Positions 37,581 through 48,592 of a stretch of DNA of 64,000 bases are shown piece after piece. Each line of letters starts with the position of its first letter. The first letter of the stretch is position 1. The position numbers and the translations under genes are program-made. The notes below the pieces were generated by a model that ran no database searches, was not told the DNA's origin, and saw only the letters and a list, made by a program, of their open reading frames with translations. The DNA lies in the NCBI GenBank assembly GCA_030248135.1, contig JASANC010001476.1, positions 18,956 to 82,955 of the forward strand, in the 5' to 3' direction. The stretch comes from Theristus sp. LFF4_11. Taxonomy: Eukaryota; Nematoda; Chromadorea; Monhysterida; Xyalidae.

Positions 37581-40500
37581 GGGGGGGGGGGAGGGGAAGT
37601 GAAGGGAGAAGTGATTTTGGGGATTTGGGAGACAGCAACTACAGTCGTTACTCTAAATTATAGGCAATCAACTGATTGGTTGGTGATCACGTGATGCATG
37701 CTTTCTGTGCAGGCATTGCTGGGGAGTCGGAGTGTCCTGCACAGAAAGCATGCGCCATGTGATGATATGACAATGAGCTAATGTATAATTTAGAGTTCGA
37801 CTGTATGAACAATCGAGTGTTTGTGACTAAAAGTCGATATGTATTATCTTTTATTTTGGTCCCGAGACTGAATGCGCGCGCAAATAAGTAAGCAGTTGGA
37901 TGCACGACGCGGCAATTCAAAAGTGGTAAAGTGATCCGAAATGTGACGTGTAGGGTTTGTCTACGTCATGTCTGAACTTGGCTCCGAGTGTGTGTGTGAC
38001 TGAACCACAGCGCGCACCAGCAACAAACTTTTGTGAGTGCGCGCTCCCCACCTCGCGGTACACCAGTGGTATGCCCCAAATGATTGGCGCGCCAGTCCAA
38101 CGACGACGCCAACAACAAAACAACGATTCGTTCGCTTGCATGGCCCCAGCACCACACAATCACAACGCGTAAGACTAGAATGCCAAAAAAAACCAAAACA
38201 AAAACAAAACCGAAACCAAAACACCAACGAACCAATGTCGCGTTCATCATCCAGTGACAATCGACCGAAATTCTCGGCTAGGCGAGGATACGCGGCTGAT
38301 TGTTCAGGTGGCATCGAAAGCTCTGATGAATCGACGCCAACTGGAGTGTCAGCACTTGATTGGCGACGCTCTTCACCAGCAGCAACATTGTGATCATCAC
38401 CATTATTATTATTGTTGTTGTTGCTTCCACTTGGCGCTGCAATAGTATTCGCTCGATCGTGTTGATTAATGGAGCCGCTATGCAGATGCACGATCGGCAG
38501 CTTGCCGGACTCTTGGCTCGACTCGAGATTCGGTGGTCCCGTCACGAATTTACCGTGGTGACCCGAGGACATGCTGAAATGAGTGCAATAATATGTTGCG
38601 ATGGGACTGGTGAGGCGGTCGAACACTTGCAACCGGGCACGTGCGAGTGCTGCGACACAGCGCACGAGCTTACAACAAGGAAAAAACATGCCCGCTCGCT
38701 GAGACAAATACCGTATTACCTCTATTAAACCCCCCCCAAAATCAAACCCCCCCCCAAAAATAAACCCCACCCCCTCGACAAGTTTCCAAATAATCCCCCC
38801 CCCCAAAAAATAATCCCCCATGGGGGATTATTGGAAACCTGTTTGAAACACGTACCCAAAAAAACATACACATAAACAGTGAATTCAGTGGCTGGTTGCA
38901 GTGAAAATGATGAAATTGTGCTACCAAAGGCCCCAAATGGATGAGTTAATGGTAATTTCATTACAAAAGGCTGTTGTAAAAGGAAATTTCTATGTAGAGT
39001 AGAAGTTTCTGCGACTTCCTTCCTGCCATGGAAGGTATTTTTGCCATTTTGCCCACCCCTAAAAATGGTTTCCAAATAAACCCCCCCCCCCCAAAATAAA
39101 CCCCCCCCCCAAAAAAATAAACCCCCACCCCCAGAAGTCGCTGAAGAAATAAACCCCCATGGGGGTTTATTAGAGGTAATACGGTAGATCAAACATTTAT
39201 TGTTGATGAGTAAAAAATCAGGAGGGATTCGACGACAAGGCCCAACACGGCAACAACTCCTCTAACACTAAACAGTATGTCGCCAGCTGCCACCGGTGGT
39301 GTCAATAAGTCAATAAGTGTCGGTCAATTGTCAAAAAGCTCTTCCACAGTGAACGGAACGTTTTTGTGAAAGCAGAGACTAAGCCGCGTTTCGGCCCAGA
39401 TCGCTAAGTGATGATACAAGAACTGTGTTGTTCTACGGGGGTCCCCGACTTCAACTTGAAACAAAATGTGATGTGTCGAAAGAGAATAAAAAATACTGAA
39501 AACTTGAAAAAAACGAAAAAAAATGAAAAAAACAATTGTGGATTTATTCAAACGTGTCCGGACTAAAATGACGACATTTGTTTTAAAAGCGCCCGTTTGT
39601 CAAAGTACAGGCACTAAAATGTCAGTTTGGTGTGACTGATTCGACATTCACAATTTGTTTGCGGGAAGAAACCGGCTAAACGGAAAGTCTGGTTTGCTGT
39701 GAACGGCAAGCGCATGTTTGGCGGCACATGACGTCATTTCAGTGGGACACGTTTGAAAAAATAGGTCATACTTACCGCCGTTGCGTCTCCGGGTGCAGTT
39801 CGGCGCGCAGCGACATCGGCAGCAGATTTTGCGTCAGATAACGATAGAGGACGACCAGGTCGAACTTGGACACGGTGTACCAGAGCAGTTGGTCCTGGTA
39901 GAGCAGCAGTGTGTGCGCCACCTGCAGTATCACCGTTACCGTACACCGTTGGCGATCGTCAATTCACTCGAAATAATGGCAATGAAAACGCGCGTTTATC
40001 ATGCAGACAAACTAAAGAAACATTTCGCCAAATTTATCACCACTCGCAAAAAAACGCTGTGTGTGGTTATTATTATCAAAAGCCAATGCAAGATTTCGAA
40101 ACGTGACGGCTAAAAGTCCCCCCCCCCCTCCCCCGTCACGTTGCGAGGGCCAAAGTCACCACATGCGGAGGATGCCTTGCCAGCCAGCCATGAATGTGAA
40201 TATACGTACCTACTGAACCACCAGAGTGTTGAACATTCGAATTTCAGGAACCGGTGGATGCGAAATGAAGCTACATAAAAAAGGTGGATGAGGATGGAGC
40301 TACATAAAAATGAAACTAAAATGAAAATGAAAGTTTGACTAAAAACGGACCTGTGGAAATGCTTCGCCAATTCGCGCGACCATGTTTTCAATCTGAATGG
40401 AAAAAAGAAATTGCCAATACTTGAGAAAAAATATCAGTTTCTCAGAGACAAAGAGCAACTAAAACTACAAAAAATCGGAGTCATCTCACTCATGAAGTTA

Positions 40501-43500
40501 TGCAACTAGTTCATGACATCCAACATCAGATACCGTCGCACAAAGTATAGGGAATCAGCTGATTGGTTGGTGGTCACGTGACTCATGCTTTCTGTACAGA
40601 AATTGCTGTAGGGTGGAGTTTTGCACAGAAAGCATGCATACCGTGCCCGTGATCACTCGGATTCCCAAAAATTTAAGATTTCGACTGTACAAATAATAGC
40701 GGTCATCGTCAGCGACGTGCCTAGGGTTAGGAAAAAAAAATCCGGATTTAAAAAAAAAAAAATTTTTTTAAATTTTTTTTACAAGTTAGGTTTGTTCGAA
40801 GCGTCTCGTCGAGCTGAGTTCATCTAGACTATTTTCAGAACGATCCGGAAAACTATAAGAGCGAAAATCGTGTTTTATTGAAATTATGTCCATTTCATAG
40901 AGGGAAAGTTGCATTTTCAACAGTAAAACAGGACAATTTTCGACGTGTACTTGAATATTGAACCGTTCTTAGTTGTTCCTCTTTAGAAAATTACCAAAAT
41001 TTGACTGTGTTCAAAAATTCCTGTTTGCTGTAGCTAAGTCGGCAACCCCTGTCGACCCGGTCGCCCCCCCCAAGACACTTACTTTCAGGTTCAACCAGCT
41101 ATGCTATCTGCCACATGGCGAGAGCCCACTCTTCAAATCATCGTATCGAAAACACGTACCATGATTTCGCGATCACGTTGCGGGCAACTGACAGACGCAA
41201 GTTTAACACGTTAGTTTAGCTCAGCACGCAAGTTTTAACATGTGGCCATGTTATCGGGTATCTGAAAAACGGTCGTGTGATGTGGTATTAACCAACATCT
41301 CCGCTCCAATTGTTTAACAATATATCGCACAACTCCATTGTAGACCTATAACATACGCCAATCAACAAAATATCATGTTCATCTCATGGCCTACCACCGA
41401 CTGAAAAAACATGTTCTAAGTTGCAAGAAAACGATTTCTGAAACGATATTTCAATTCAGTTAAGTCATTTCAACGCTAAAAATTGACTCTAGAAGTCATC
41501 CAAATCGAAAAACATGGAGTACAGTCGAACTCGATAAAATGTGGAATCAGCTGATTGGTCGGCCGAGGGGAGGCTGCTCACACTCCGCACCCTTCTTTTT
41601 TCGTGGATCTGGATTCTATTGAATCGTGTTTCTTTTGAATGAGTGTGAATTTCCAGCACCGTTTTCATGCTAAAAATAAACTCAAAGGGTTGGAGAACTG
41701 CGAAATTCAATTTTTTTATTCAACAGCTCAAAATGCATTTTTTACTGACGATGACGACGACGACGTCGTCGCTTCATTTTTACGTGTGAACTGAAAAACA
41801 AAAGCCTGAAATGAGTGCGCTGTGTAGCCAGCTGAAGGGGTTTCATTCCTAGCTGACCGATCGACATGCGTCCGCAATTAAAAAAAATGCGTTCCGACTT
41901 CGCGGATGACGACGACGTCGTCGTCATTAAACAAAAAATACATTTTGAGTTGAGCTGTGGAATAAAATTTTTCTAAATTTCGCGGTCTCTAACCTTTGAG
42001 TTTATTTTTAGCACAAAAAGGGTGCTGAAAATTCATAAAAACACGTTTCAATAAAATCCAAATCCACGAAAAAAGAACGGTGCGGAGTGTGAGCAGCCTC
42101 CGCTCGGTCGACCAATCAGCTGATTCCACATTTTAGTGAGTTCGACTGTACGTCGGTCAAAATGACCAAATAATGACATGTACCTAAGCACACAAAGAAG
42201 TTGGGAAGAAAATTTGGTTTGAACTTTCAAAAAATTATGCCATAAATCGAATTTTCAGAGCAAAGTAGAAGAAAAATTTTTCAAATTTTTTTTTTAAGTT
42301 TAAAAAAAAAATCCAAATTTTTTTTTTTAAACAAAAAATAAATAAAAAAATTTTTTTTTCAAAGCCCCTAACCCTAGACGTGCCCGCGTCTTGAACCGCT
42401 TGAGTTACCAAAAAAAATGGCAAACAGAACGACCAAAAAAAACAACGAAAAACAGACAGGAGCGCGCAGCGGACTGTTTGCCGTTTTTCTCTCCCTCTCA
42501 TTCACCAACTTTGAGGAACGTGGTCGCGTCGACGGACATGTACTGGATGCCGCTGTAGACGTCGATCAGCGGCATCGGATGCAAACGCAGCGTGGCGAGG
42601 TAGCGCGTGAAGAAATACTCCAGACGCTCGCACAGTCGCGCACGCCCCAGCTCGACGTCGTCGCCGGCGCTGCGCATGATCGTACGGAAGCAGCCGAAGA
42701 ACAGGCGAAACATTCCTGGAGAGAAAGGAGGCTGAAGAACTCACAACCAGAATCAGATCCTCCAAAAGTTCCGCGAAACCCCACGTCAGAGTCGACGTCG
42801 GTTTGTTGGCGAGTGGCGACTGCACAAGAACATTTCACATTTCAACTTGCCGCGTTTTTTTTGTGCTGCCTGCCATCGTATGAAACGCTAATCGATTTGC
42901 AACTGACCAGAAATGATTTGATTATCGCAAGTTGCCGGAACCAAAAATTTGAAACGAGAACCAACGATACCGAGTGTCTTGAGATTTCAGTAAAGACGCT
43001 ACTTATCAACAAATCGACGTTGAAATGTGTCAAGCTATTGTGCGATTGAAAAACAGCCGACGACAATATTCCGGGATTTTGAAGAAAATATGGTACCTCT
43101 TTCTACCAAAACAAACAAACAACAGATATACGCACGGTACGCATTCAGGAGCACCCTGTACAGCGCCGGCGCATGCAGCACGTAGTTGGCGTTGCGGGCG
43201 TCCTCGCGCCGCAGTGAGACGCCCATCAGGAAAGCGCGCTGCTCGAACTCGCAGTACACGTGCAACTGTCGGAAACGACGTTCGTTATAGTGCAAAACAC
43301 ACACGCGAGACAGCTAAGGTCGTACGACTTGGTGCGCAACAAAACTCCGAATCCGAAAACATGCCATCCGGTGCACGGATTCAACGTTCAAAAACGCGTT
43401 CACTTCAACGTGAGGCCACAACTTGATGCCCAAGTGCAGACTGGCACACACGCCCACACAACCGTGTGAAATCGCAGTTCATTTCAGAGATACAGTCCTG

Positions 43501-44178
43501 TCAACTGGACATAAATTTGCAACTCTAAAAATTATTGCAACTGAACTATATAAACTATTTTAACACTGCAGCGCAGTTTTCATTTTGTCTCTACGTTCCT
43601 GTCCACAAATCTCACCTGTCGCTCCGTGACGACGTCGACATAGGGCGCTGGATCGACGGGCGAAATTGCGGCCGGTAACGGCGGCGACGGCGGGCTCTGA
43701 CCGCCCACAAACAAGCCCGCGCCGGCGTTTTCTCTACTCGCGCTTGCTTCAGACTGCATCTCTTCGTCAAACTCATCAGACGGCTCGCCTGAATCGAGTT
43801 TTCAGGTAAGAGTCATTGGTCAATAGAATAGAAAGACAAAAAAGGTCAAGAAAATACTAAAGGACATTCATGAAGCCGTATTTAGTGACTGCGTAGCGAT
43901 GCTTTAACACACCAGTGCGTCACTAAACACTCCTTCATGAATACGCTTTTAAGAATAATAAAAAAAACCCTTAAAAAATCACCGGCGAACGAGGCGCTGA
44001 ACTTCACGACGGCCTCGGCGAATCCGGCATTCTGGAGTTGCTCGGCCGACGGCGTCTCACGGGGATAGTGGTAGAGCAGCTTACGGTGCTCCTCGCCCTC
44101 GCGGCCGCCCGACGCCGGGTGACTGATGAAGAAATACTCGGCCAACGTCGTCAGACGCACCGGCGACGACACCGACAT
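32521..44178 (-). CDS. ccz1: Vacuolar fusion protein CCZ1 (Mon1-Ccz1 Rab7 GEF subunit)
   Basis: Eleven exons on the - strand join in phase to 629 residues: 44178-43983, 43788-43616, 43265-43136, 42715-42510, 40392-40351, 39921-39776, 38573-38233, 35494-35279, 34445-34241, 33371-33285 and 32668-32521. Landmarks match CCZ1 in order: EYFFISHP..REGEEHRKLLYHYP, RLFFGCFRTI with LEYFFTRYLATLRL, LLLYQDQLLWYTVSKFDL, HGKFVTGPPNL, YNLIVYRA..LGAQLATVAG, VHYHYIYYNP and WWVACKRANDREMHVIL. CCZ1 pairs with MON1 to activate Rab7 on late endosomes. It is longer than the roughly 480-residue human protein, mainly through a low-complexity insert in exon 7 (poly-Asn, Ser-rich) and a Pro/Ser stretch in exon 2. Exon 5 is only 42 bp. 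An in-frame ATG lies 25 codons upstream (44253); 44178 was preferred because it leads straight into the longin domain. Introns are loaded with transposons and a minisatellite. Confidence 0.93.
32966..33127. mobile_element. Foldback element family 3, short form
   Basis: Ends TACAGTCGAACTC..TTCAGCTGTA with an internal hairpin centred on the inverted copies of GCATGCTTTCTGTG and CACAGAAAGCATG. About 160 bp, in CCZ1 intron 10. Confidence 0.82.
33393..33863. repeat. 25-bp minisatellite with a CRE palindrome in each unit
   Basis: About 18 tandem units of GTAGTTGTCATAGTGACGTCATAGT. Nearly every unit contains the perfect palindrome TGACGTCA, the consensus cAMP-response element bound by CREB/ATF bZIP factors. 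Variants include tcacagtg for tcatagtg, two units lengthened by 'cactgt', one 'gacgcca' and one 'gccgtca'. It lies in CCZ1 intron 9, close to exon 10. Whether it is bound in vivo is unknown. Confidence 0.95.
35563..37016. mobile_element. Non-autonomous hAT-like element (family TAGGGTTAGG), interrupted and 3'-truncated
   Basis: The left end TAGGGTTAGGGAAAAAAATC and the body (gaagcgtctcgtcgagctgag) match the full copies at 40721 and 51372. At 36178 it is split by another hAT-like element and resumes at 36990 (tccattgtagacc) before losing homology near 37016, where G/A-rich sequence begins. In CCZ1 intron 7. Confidence 0.88.
36178..36981. mobile_element. Nested hAT-like element (TAGGGTTGGCACAGG ends)
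   Basis: Ends TAGGGTTGG and CCAACTCTA with inverted subterminal AACCGGTTTTTT blocks, flanked by the 8-bp direct repeat CGCACAAC on both sides (36170-36177 and 36982-36989). The uninterrupted site (cgcacaactccattg) exists in the related copies at about 41327 and 51980. No coding capacity; 804 bp. Confidence 0.93.
37140..37625. repeat. Extreme G-run / A-run low-complexity tract
   Basis: Runs of A (about 30) and G (up to 20 or more with single T breaks) dominate. The - strand reads as a poly-Pro frame, which is an artefact of C runs. The absence of any normal sequence and the abrupt join to family-3 DNA at 37640 raise the possibility of base-calling or assembly noise. Confidence 0.75.
37640..37805. 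mobile_element. Foldback element family 3, short form
   Basis: TACAGTCGTTACTC at the left and GAGTTCGACTGTA at the right; internal inverted GCATGCTTTCTGTGCAG / CTGCACAGAAAGCATGC blocks. CCZ1 intron 7. Confidence 0.85.
38709..39186 (+). mobile_element. MITE family 1 in CCZ1 intron 6
   Basis: TACCGTATTACC and GTAATACGGTA ends, family core intact, 478 bp. A short insertion (caaaaaaacatacacataaacag) interrupts the usual 'acccagcgaattc' stretch. Confidence 0.9.
40548..40688. mobile_element. Foldback element family 3, short form, left end decayed
   Basis: Begins near 'agtatagggaatcagctgattggttgg' and ends TTCGACTGTA, with the inverted CATGCTTTCTGT / ACAGAAAGCATG core. It is directly followed, 33 bp on, by a hAT-like element. 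Confidence 0.75.
40721..42376. mobile_element. hAT-like element (family TAGGGTTAGG), complete, carrying a nested foldback
   Basis: Ends TAGGGTTAGG and CCTAACCCTA, flanked by the perfect 8-bp duplication GACGTGCC (40713-40720 and 42377-42384). Without the nested family-3 element it is about 1.03 kb, nearly identical to the copy at 51372-52394. No transposase frame. CCZ1 intron 4. Confidence 0.94.
41520..42150. mobile_element. Foldback element family 3, long form, nested
   Basis: TACAGTCGAACTC..GAGTTCGACTGTA with long inverted arms, inserted in the hAT-like element at 'atggagTAcgtcgg'. The same site is empty in the copy near 52172, so the TA duplication and both ends are exact. Confidence 0.95.
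43862..43954. repeat. Short CATTCATGAA hairpin element
   Basis: CATTCATGAAGCCGTATTTAGTGAC and its inverted partner GTCACTAAACACTCCTTCATGAAT, in CCZ1 intron 1. Related to the hairpin at 29733-29815. Confidence 0.8.
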
Positions 44179-44763
44179 TTGCTTCGCTAAAGTTCCAGTT
44201 TTAGAAACACCTGAAAACGATTGGCCGATTTTCAGCAGCCGTTTAATCGGCACTGGCTCGGTTAAAACGTTTGGCCGGCGCCATCAATTCGCCTACACGT
44301 GCGCCACCTGGGGCTGACGCAAAGTTGGTGTGGCTTGTGGACACCTTTCACGCACTGTCGCCAATGAACAACAACAAACGTGTTTAGGCATACATATGTG
44401 AAGTACACATGCGAGCGAAAAGAAAACCTCAAAAAGGTTTATGCGATTGCTGAAATTCAAAAACAAATGGGTCGGAATCCACCGGAAATGCACAGCCAAT
44501 GGAATGGAAAGCGTTTTCATCAAACGACTTCTGACCAAAAAATACCAATCACAAAAACGCCGATCGACGCAGTGATTCATTCAGTTTATTTTTCGGTTTC
44601 TCGCAACAAGCAACAGGCGAACAAACAAAAACTGAGCGGCACAATCGAGTCGCCCTCGTTATTCAGAAAATGCTGTTCGAATGTCAACAATTTTCACTTG
44701 CAACAACAACGTAGGTGAGCCTAGAAATCTCCTGAACAAAAAACAACCAACGAACAATCACTG
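44179..44763. promoter_or_regulatory. Intergenic region between CCZ1 and RPL12
   Basis: This 585-bp region lies between the RPL12 stop and the CCZ1 start, both on the - strand, so it must hold the CCZ1 promoter and RPL12 3' end. A - strand AATAAA (44590-44585) is a likely RPL12 poly(A) signal. No separate promoter motif is recognised, and the short spacing would also allow an operon; no trans-splice evidence is visible. Confidence 0.4.
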
Positions 44764-46723
44764 CTATTCAGCTGGAACTTGAATTTCGCCGTTGTTGATT
44801 TTCTCGGTGACGTCGTGCGGGTGTTGCCCATCGACCGTGCAGCCGACCGACGAGGCCGTGCCTGAAATCACAGTGTTGCTTTCGTTTTTCTTGGTTTCTC
44901 ATTTCTCTTTCTCTTGGTTCTACTTGCTAATCCAGAAAACGCCACAAGCTGTGCTTCTTCGGGAAGCTTCAATTATTAGTTGCAAAGATGCTCAGTTCAT
45001 CGTGTTTTAGTTGCCGGAAAAAACTGTAAAAATTTCGGCGAAATTTTTCCGGAAAAAAATCAACTGCTAGTCGGGATGATGTGTCACTTTTTGCAAAGCA
45101 CTACATATTCAGCGAAGAAGACAGGTTTAAGGCCAATTCATGCACACAAAATTTACCCGGCACGTTACGTCTCATTCATGGGGCAAAATAGGCAATCCAG
45201 CACGTCACGCTATCTTTAGAACACATGCTCCTTCATGCAAGCATTCATACATGACGTGCTGTAAAGTGACGTTCCGGTCCGGATATATACGTCGTGCATG
45301 AATTGGAGTTGATTCGGACATTGCTAAAACTCGGACGCACCTAGAATCTCCTTGACCGTGCCGGCAAGCTCGATTGCTTGCGACCGTGGGCGCATGGTTC
45401 GTGCGATTTTCAGGATCGTCTCAAACGTCAAATTGCCGTTGTGTTTCACTGGAAGGAATAAAAAGTTCAGTTTTTTCATATTCTCGGGAGCACTGCAGTG
45501 CAGAGGGTACTCCACTGAGGAATCAAACACCAGAGACCAGAGGTTCGCATTCCATGAATGTTCTCTGTATTTTCAGCGAATGACTCACTTGATGTGCCAG
45601 TCTGGAACGTTTCGACATTCGAAAAACGGTTGAATCGGAGATTAGAAATGGAAAATGACAGAGCGAGCCAGGAATGCAATGCAAAAAAACTGTTGCATGC
45701 CCAGTTAAGAAGACGCAGCAGCAAACACCGGGCGGTTTGCGAGTACAATTTGCAGAACGCGTTTTTCAAAGAGCAATTTAAAAGAATAATAGGAGAGGCC
45801 ACATTAAAAGAAGTACACAGTGTTTGTTGTTCACTTCTCAACTTGTTCACTGGCGGCGAATTTCTGCTCTGCGGCGTGTTTTGTTTTCATCTCAAGCGAC
45901 AACCAAAAACGCAGACGCACCGTGTTTCACTTTCTTGCGATCACGCGGCGGCTCCTTGAGCTCCTTGATGATGAGCGAGGCTGCTGAGGGCACCACTTCG
46001 ATGGCGGCCTGGCGATTCTGGATGGTCAACTTCACGGTCACCTTCAGCCCCTTCCAGTCGCCGGTCGCCTTCGCGATGTCGTCGCCGATCTTCTTTGGTG
46101 ACTGAAATTTGGAGAAGTAGAACTGACTTTCCTGATGAAATTTTGCGGTTGAAATCTGAAAATGAACCTGAAATATTGTGAAAAATGCAACTGCTCAGGT
46201 CACTAAACGATTAAATTTTATATTTCATTTAAATGATTAGAAAGTTCAAGTTCAAGTTATTTATCGCCAATTCACTCAAACTTCTATCATGCGGAAAAAC
46301 AAACGATGACAAAAAACCAAAGGAAGAAACGACATTTGGTGAAAATGTAACTCGATAATAGAATCAAACCAAGGTGGACTGACGGTTCACGTTTTTGGCA
46401 GAGCAGCAAACAAAAAAAAATGGCTGACAGAAAAACTGAAAACTCACCAATCCGAGTGGACCGACTTTCGGCGCCAGCGATGACGTCGCACCGACTTCGC
46501 CGCCCACGCAGCGCATGTACACTAAGAAAGACCAGTTCTTCTTCTGCGTTTTTTAAACAAGAAACTTCTGCTTCTGAACAAGAAAAGTTTAAAAAAGCTG
46601 ATTCTGGTGATATCGAGTACGAACGAGTGGTTATCAAATTACTGAGCGAAAAAGAGATTTTGTTGCTGCTTCTTTTTGCTTCTTACCGATCTTGATTTCG
46701 TTTGGATCGATTTTCGGCGGCAT
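44764..46723 (-). CDS. rpl-12: Large-subunit ribosomal protein L12 (uL11)
   Basis: Five exons on the - strand: 46723-46687, 46521-46448, 46101-45921, 45448-45341 and 44861-44764. They join in phase to exactly 165 residues, the usual metazoan length. Recognisable stretches are [89 protein letters not shown] and HPHDV. uL11 builds the stalk base of the 60S GTPase-associated centre and contacts the elongation factors. Acceptors are tttcag or ttccag. The 12-codon first exon and a first intron of about 165 bp are typical for a ribosomal-protein gene. Intron 3 contains an unrelated + strand open frame (45558-45959) that I do not call. Confidence 0.97.
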
Positions 46724-47139
46724 GTTGGTTGTTTGTTTATCGTTCCACCCACTTGCTTTGCTGCCTTCACGTGATCAAAGAACAAATTTCAAACCCTATA
46801 TCCGGTTATTGTTGTAAATTTCACAATCAGCAGCGTGTCAGTCACTAACCGACAATAAATAATGACGAATTCAAGGCAAAATTAAGCGTCGGCGCCTTGT
46901 GTGAGTTCGATACTTTTCGGTGTGGTGAATTTAATTAGCGAACTCCGCGTTGCCTACCAATCGAAAAATTCGAAGGATGACAACCTTCTTCTGTCTACCT
47001 GCGCCCTGCGCGATTCGGCGGACCGGACTTCGTATAGAAGAGAAATGCTGAAAAAACTATGAAGTGGTACGGGCGGGCCATCATTGTTGTTCAAGTCTAG
47101 TGTTAGGGGTAGGGTTGTTAAAAAAACAAAAATCGTCAT
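46724..47139. other. Upstream region of RPL12
   Basis: This region must contain the RPL12 promoter. No TATA box or other motif is convincing. No gene is seen. Confidence 0.4.
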
Positions 47140-48592
47140 GTGGATGTGCACCATGCCTAGCAGTAGCGAAAGCGGGACCTCGGGTGAGGGGGGGGGGGCG
47201 TGTTTGCCTAATTTTAGAGGGGGGGGGGGGAAACAAAATGTTTTAGGGGAGAAGGAGGTAGACCGTTGTGGGGTACAGGTTAGAGATGTAACGGTCAAAA
47301 TTTTTTTTTATTTTTTTAAAGTAAAAAAATGAGCTTTTTTTAATTTTTTATTAAAAATTTTTGAAATTTTTTCTTTAATGTGCCCTGAAAATGCCGTTTT
47401 TGGCATAATTTTTCGAAAGTTCAACAAAAATTTTCTTTGACTTTACCTTGTCACTTAGTCTTCAACGCTGCAGGCAGTAGCGAAAGCGGGACCTTGGGTG
47501 AGGGGGGGGGGTGTTTGCCAAATTTTAGAGGGGGAGGGACAGTTGCCTTAACGGTGAGGGGGGGGGGTGCACTGGCAGCAAATTTTCTTGAGGGGGGGGG
47601 GTGCACTGGCAGAAAAATTTCGTGAGGGGGGGTGCACGGGATCGCACGGGTAATACCAAATTTTTGCCTTAGAAAAACACAGAAATTCTTGTGAAATACA
47701 GAATATTTTGTGCAAACAAGCTGCTTGTTTGGTCAGAAACAACAAAATCTATGCAGGGACAGACACAAACGTGAAGAAAAATGCAAAAATTACGCTATTT
47801 TTGGAAAAAATTGAGATGAGATTGACCACCGTGAGGGGGGGGGGGGGTGCGATCCCGTGTTTTCTCGCGGAGGGGGGTGGGGGGAGTCTAGTACCCGTGT
47901 CGAGGTAAAGGGGGGGAGGGGGGGTACACGGGTATCTGCCCGTGCACGGGCAGGATTTTCGGCTGAGGGAGGGGGTGGACCACCCCACCCCCCCCCCCCG
48001 CACTTTCGCTACTGGCTGCCTGCAGGTGGTATTCTGGATCGATTTATCGACTGTTTTCAGCCTTGGTGAGTGATGATCGACTCGCGCATTGAAGTACTTG
48101 AGCGTCGCAAAGGCTAGTTCAACAAATTTCCGATGCCGCTAAGGTGAGATAGAAGCAGAGAACTCACATTTATGCATCGTTTTTCAGGATCTCGAAAGGT
48201 CGAAATTGCACTGTCTGCCACTGCAAGCGTAACTTCGTTGGTTGCTCGTTGCTGTTTCGCCTCGTGTCGTCAGCATGATCACACCGGTTTGTTGTCAGTA
48301 CCGAAGGCGAAAGCAAATTTTCGAGAGGGGGGGTGTCGTCCAGTACCGTGGGCGGGGGGGGGGGGGTGGGGGGTACACCGTACACCCCCCCAGAGCACCA
48401 GAGACCGTCGGGCATAGTTGTTCTAGGGGGGGGGCCTGGGGGGGGCCGGGGGGGGGGGTGTCAGTCATGGGGTACAGTGCAGTACCGTGGGCCCAAACAA
48501 ATTTTCGAAGGGGGGGGTATGGTGCCGTGGGGGGGGGGGGGGGGGGGCCGACCAAAAAGTGAGGGGGGGTCCAACCTATGGTAACGTGGGAC
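47140..48592. repeat. G-run dispersed repeat, copy 1
   Basis: Starts near 'cagtagcgaaagcgggacctcgggtgagggg' and repeats this module at 47473. G runs of 7 to 19 alternate with C runs. Long parts recur inverted at 54110-55220, for example the block 'gggacagacacaaacgtgaagaaaaatgc' at 47756 and its complement near 54940. All open frames here are Gly- or Pro-rich artefacts. Many potential G-quadruplexes. Confidence 0.88.

Noticed and set aside
37246..37638. Poly-proline open frame on the - strand
   Set aside because: Produced by G runs in low-complexity DNA.
42417..43049. 210-codon + strand open frame
   Set aside because: Antisense shadow of CCZ1 exon 4, whose - strand reading is supported by family motifs and intron phases.
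45558..45959. 133-codon + strand open frame in RPL12 intron 3
   Set aside because: Protein-like in places but antisense within a ribosomal-protein intron and partly over exon 3; no family or splice support.
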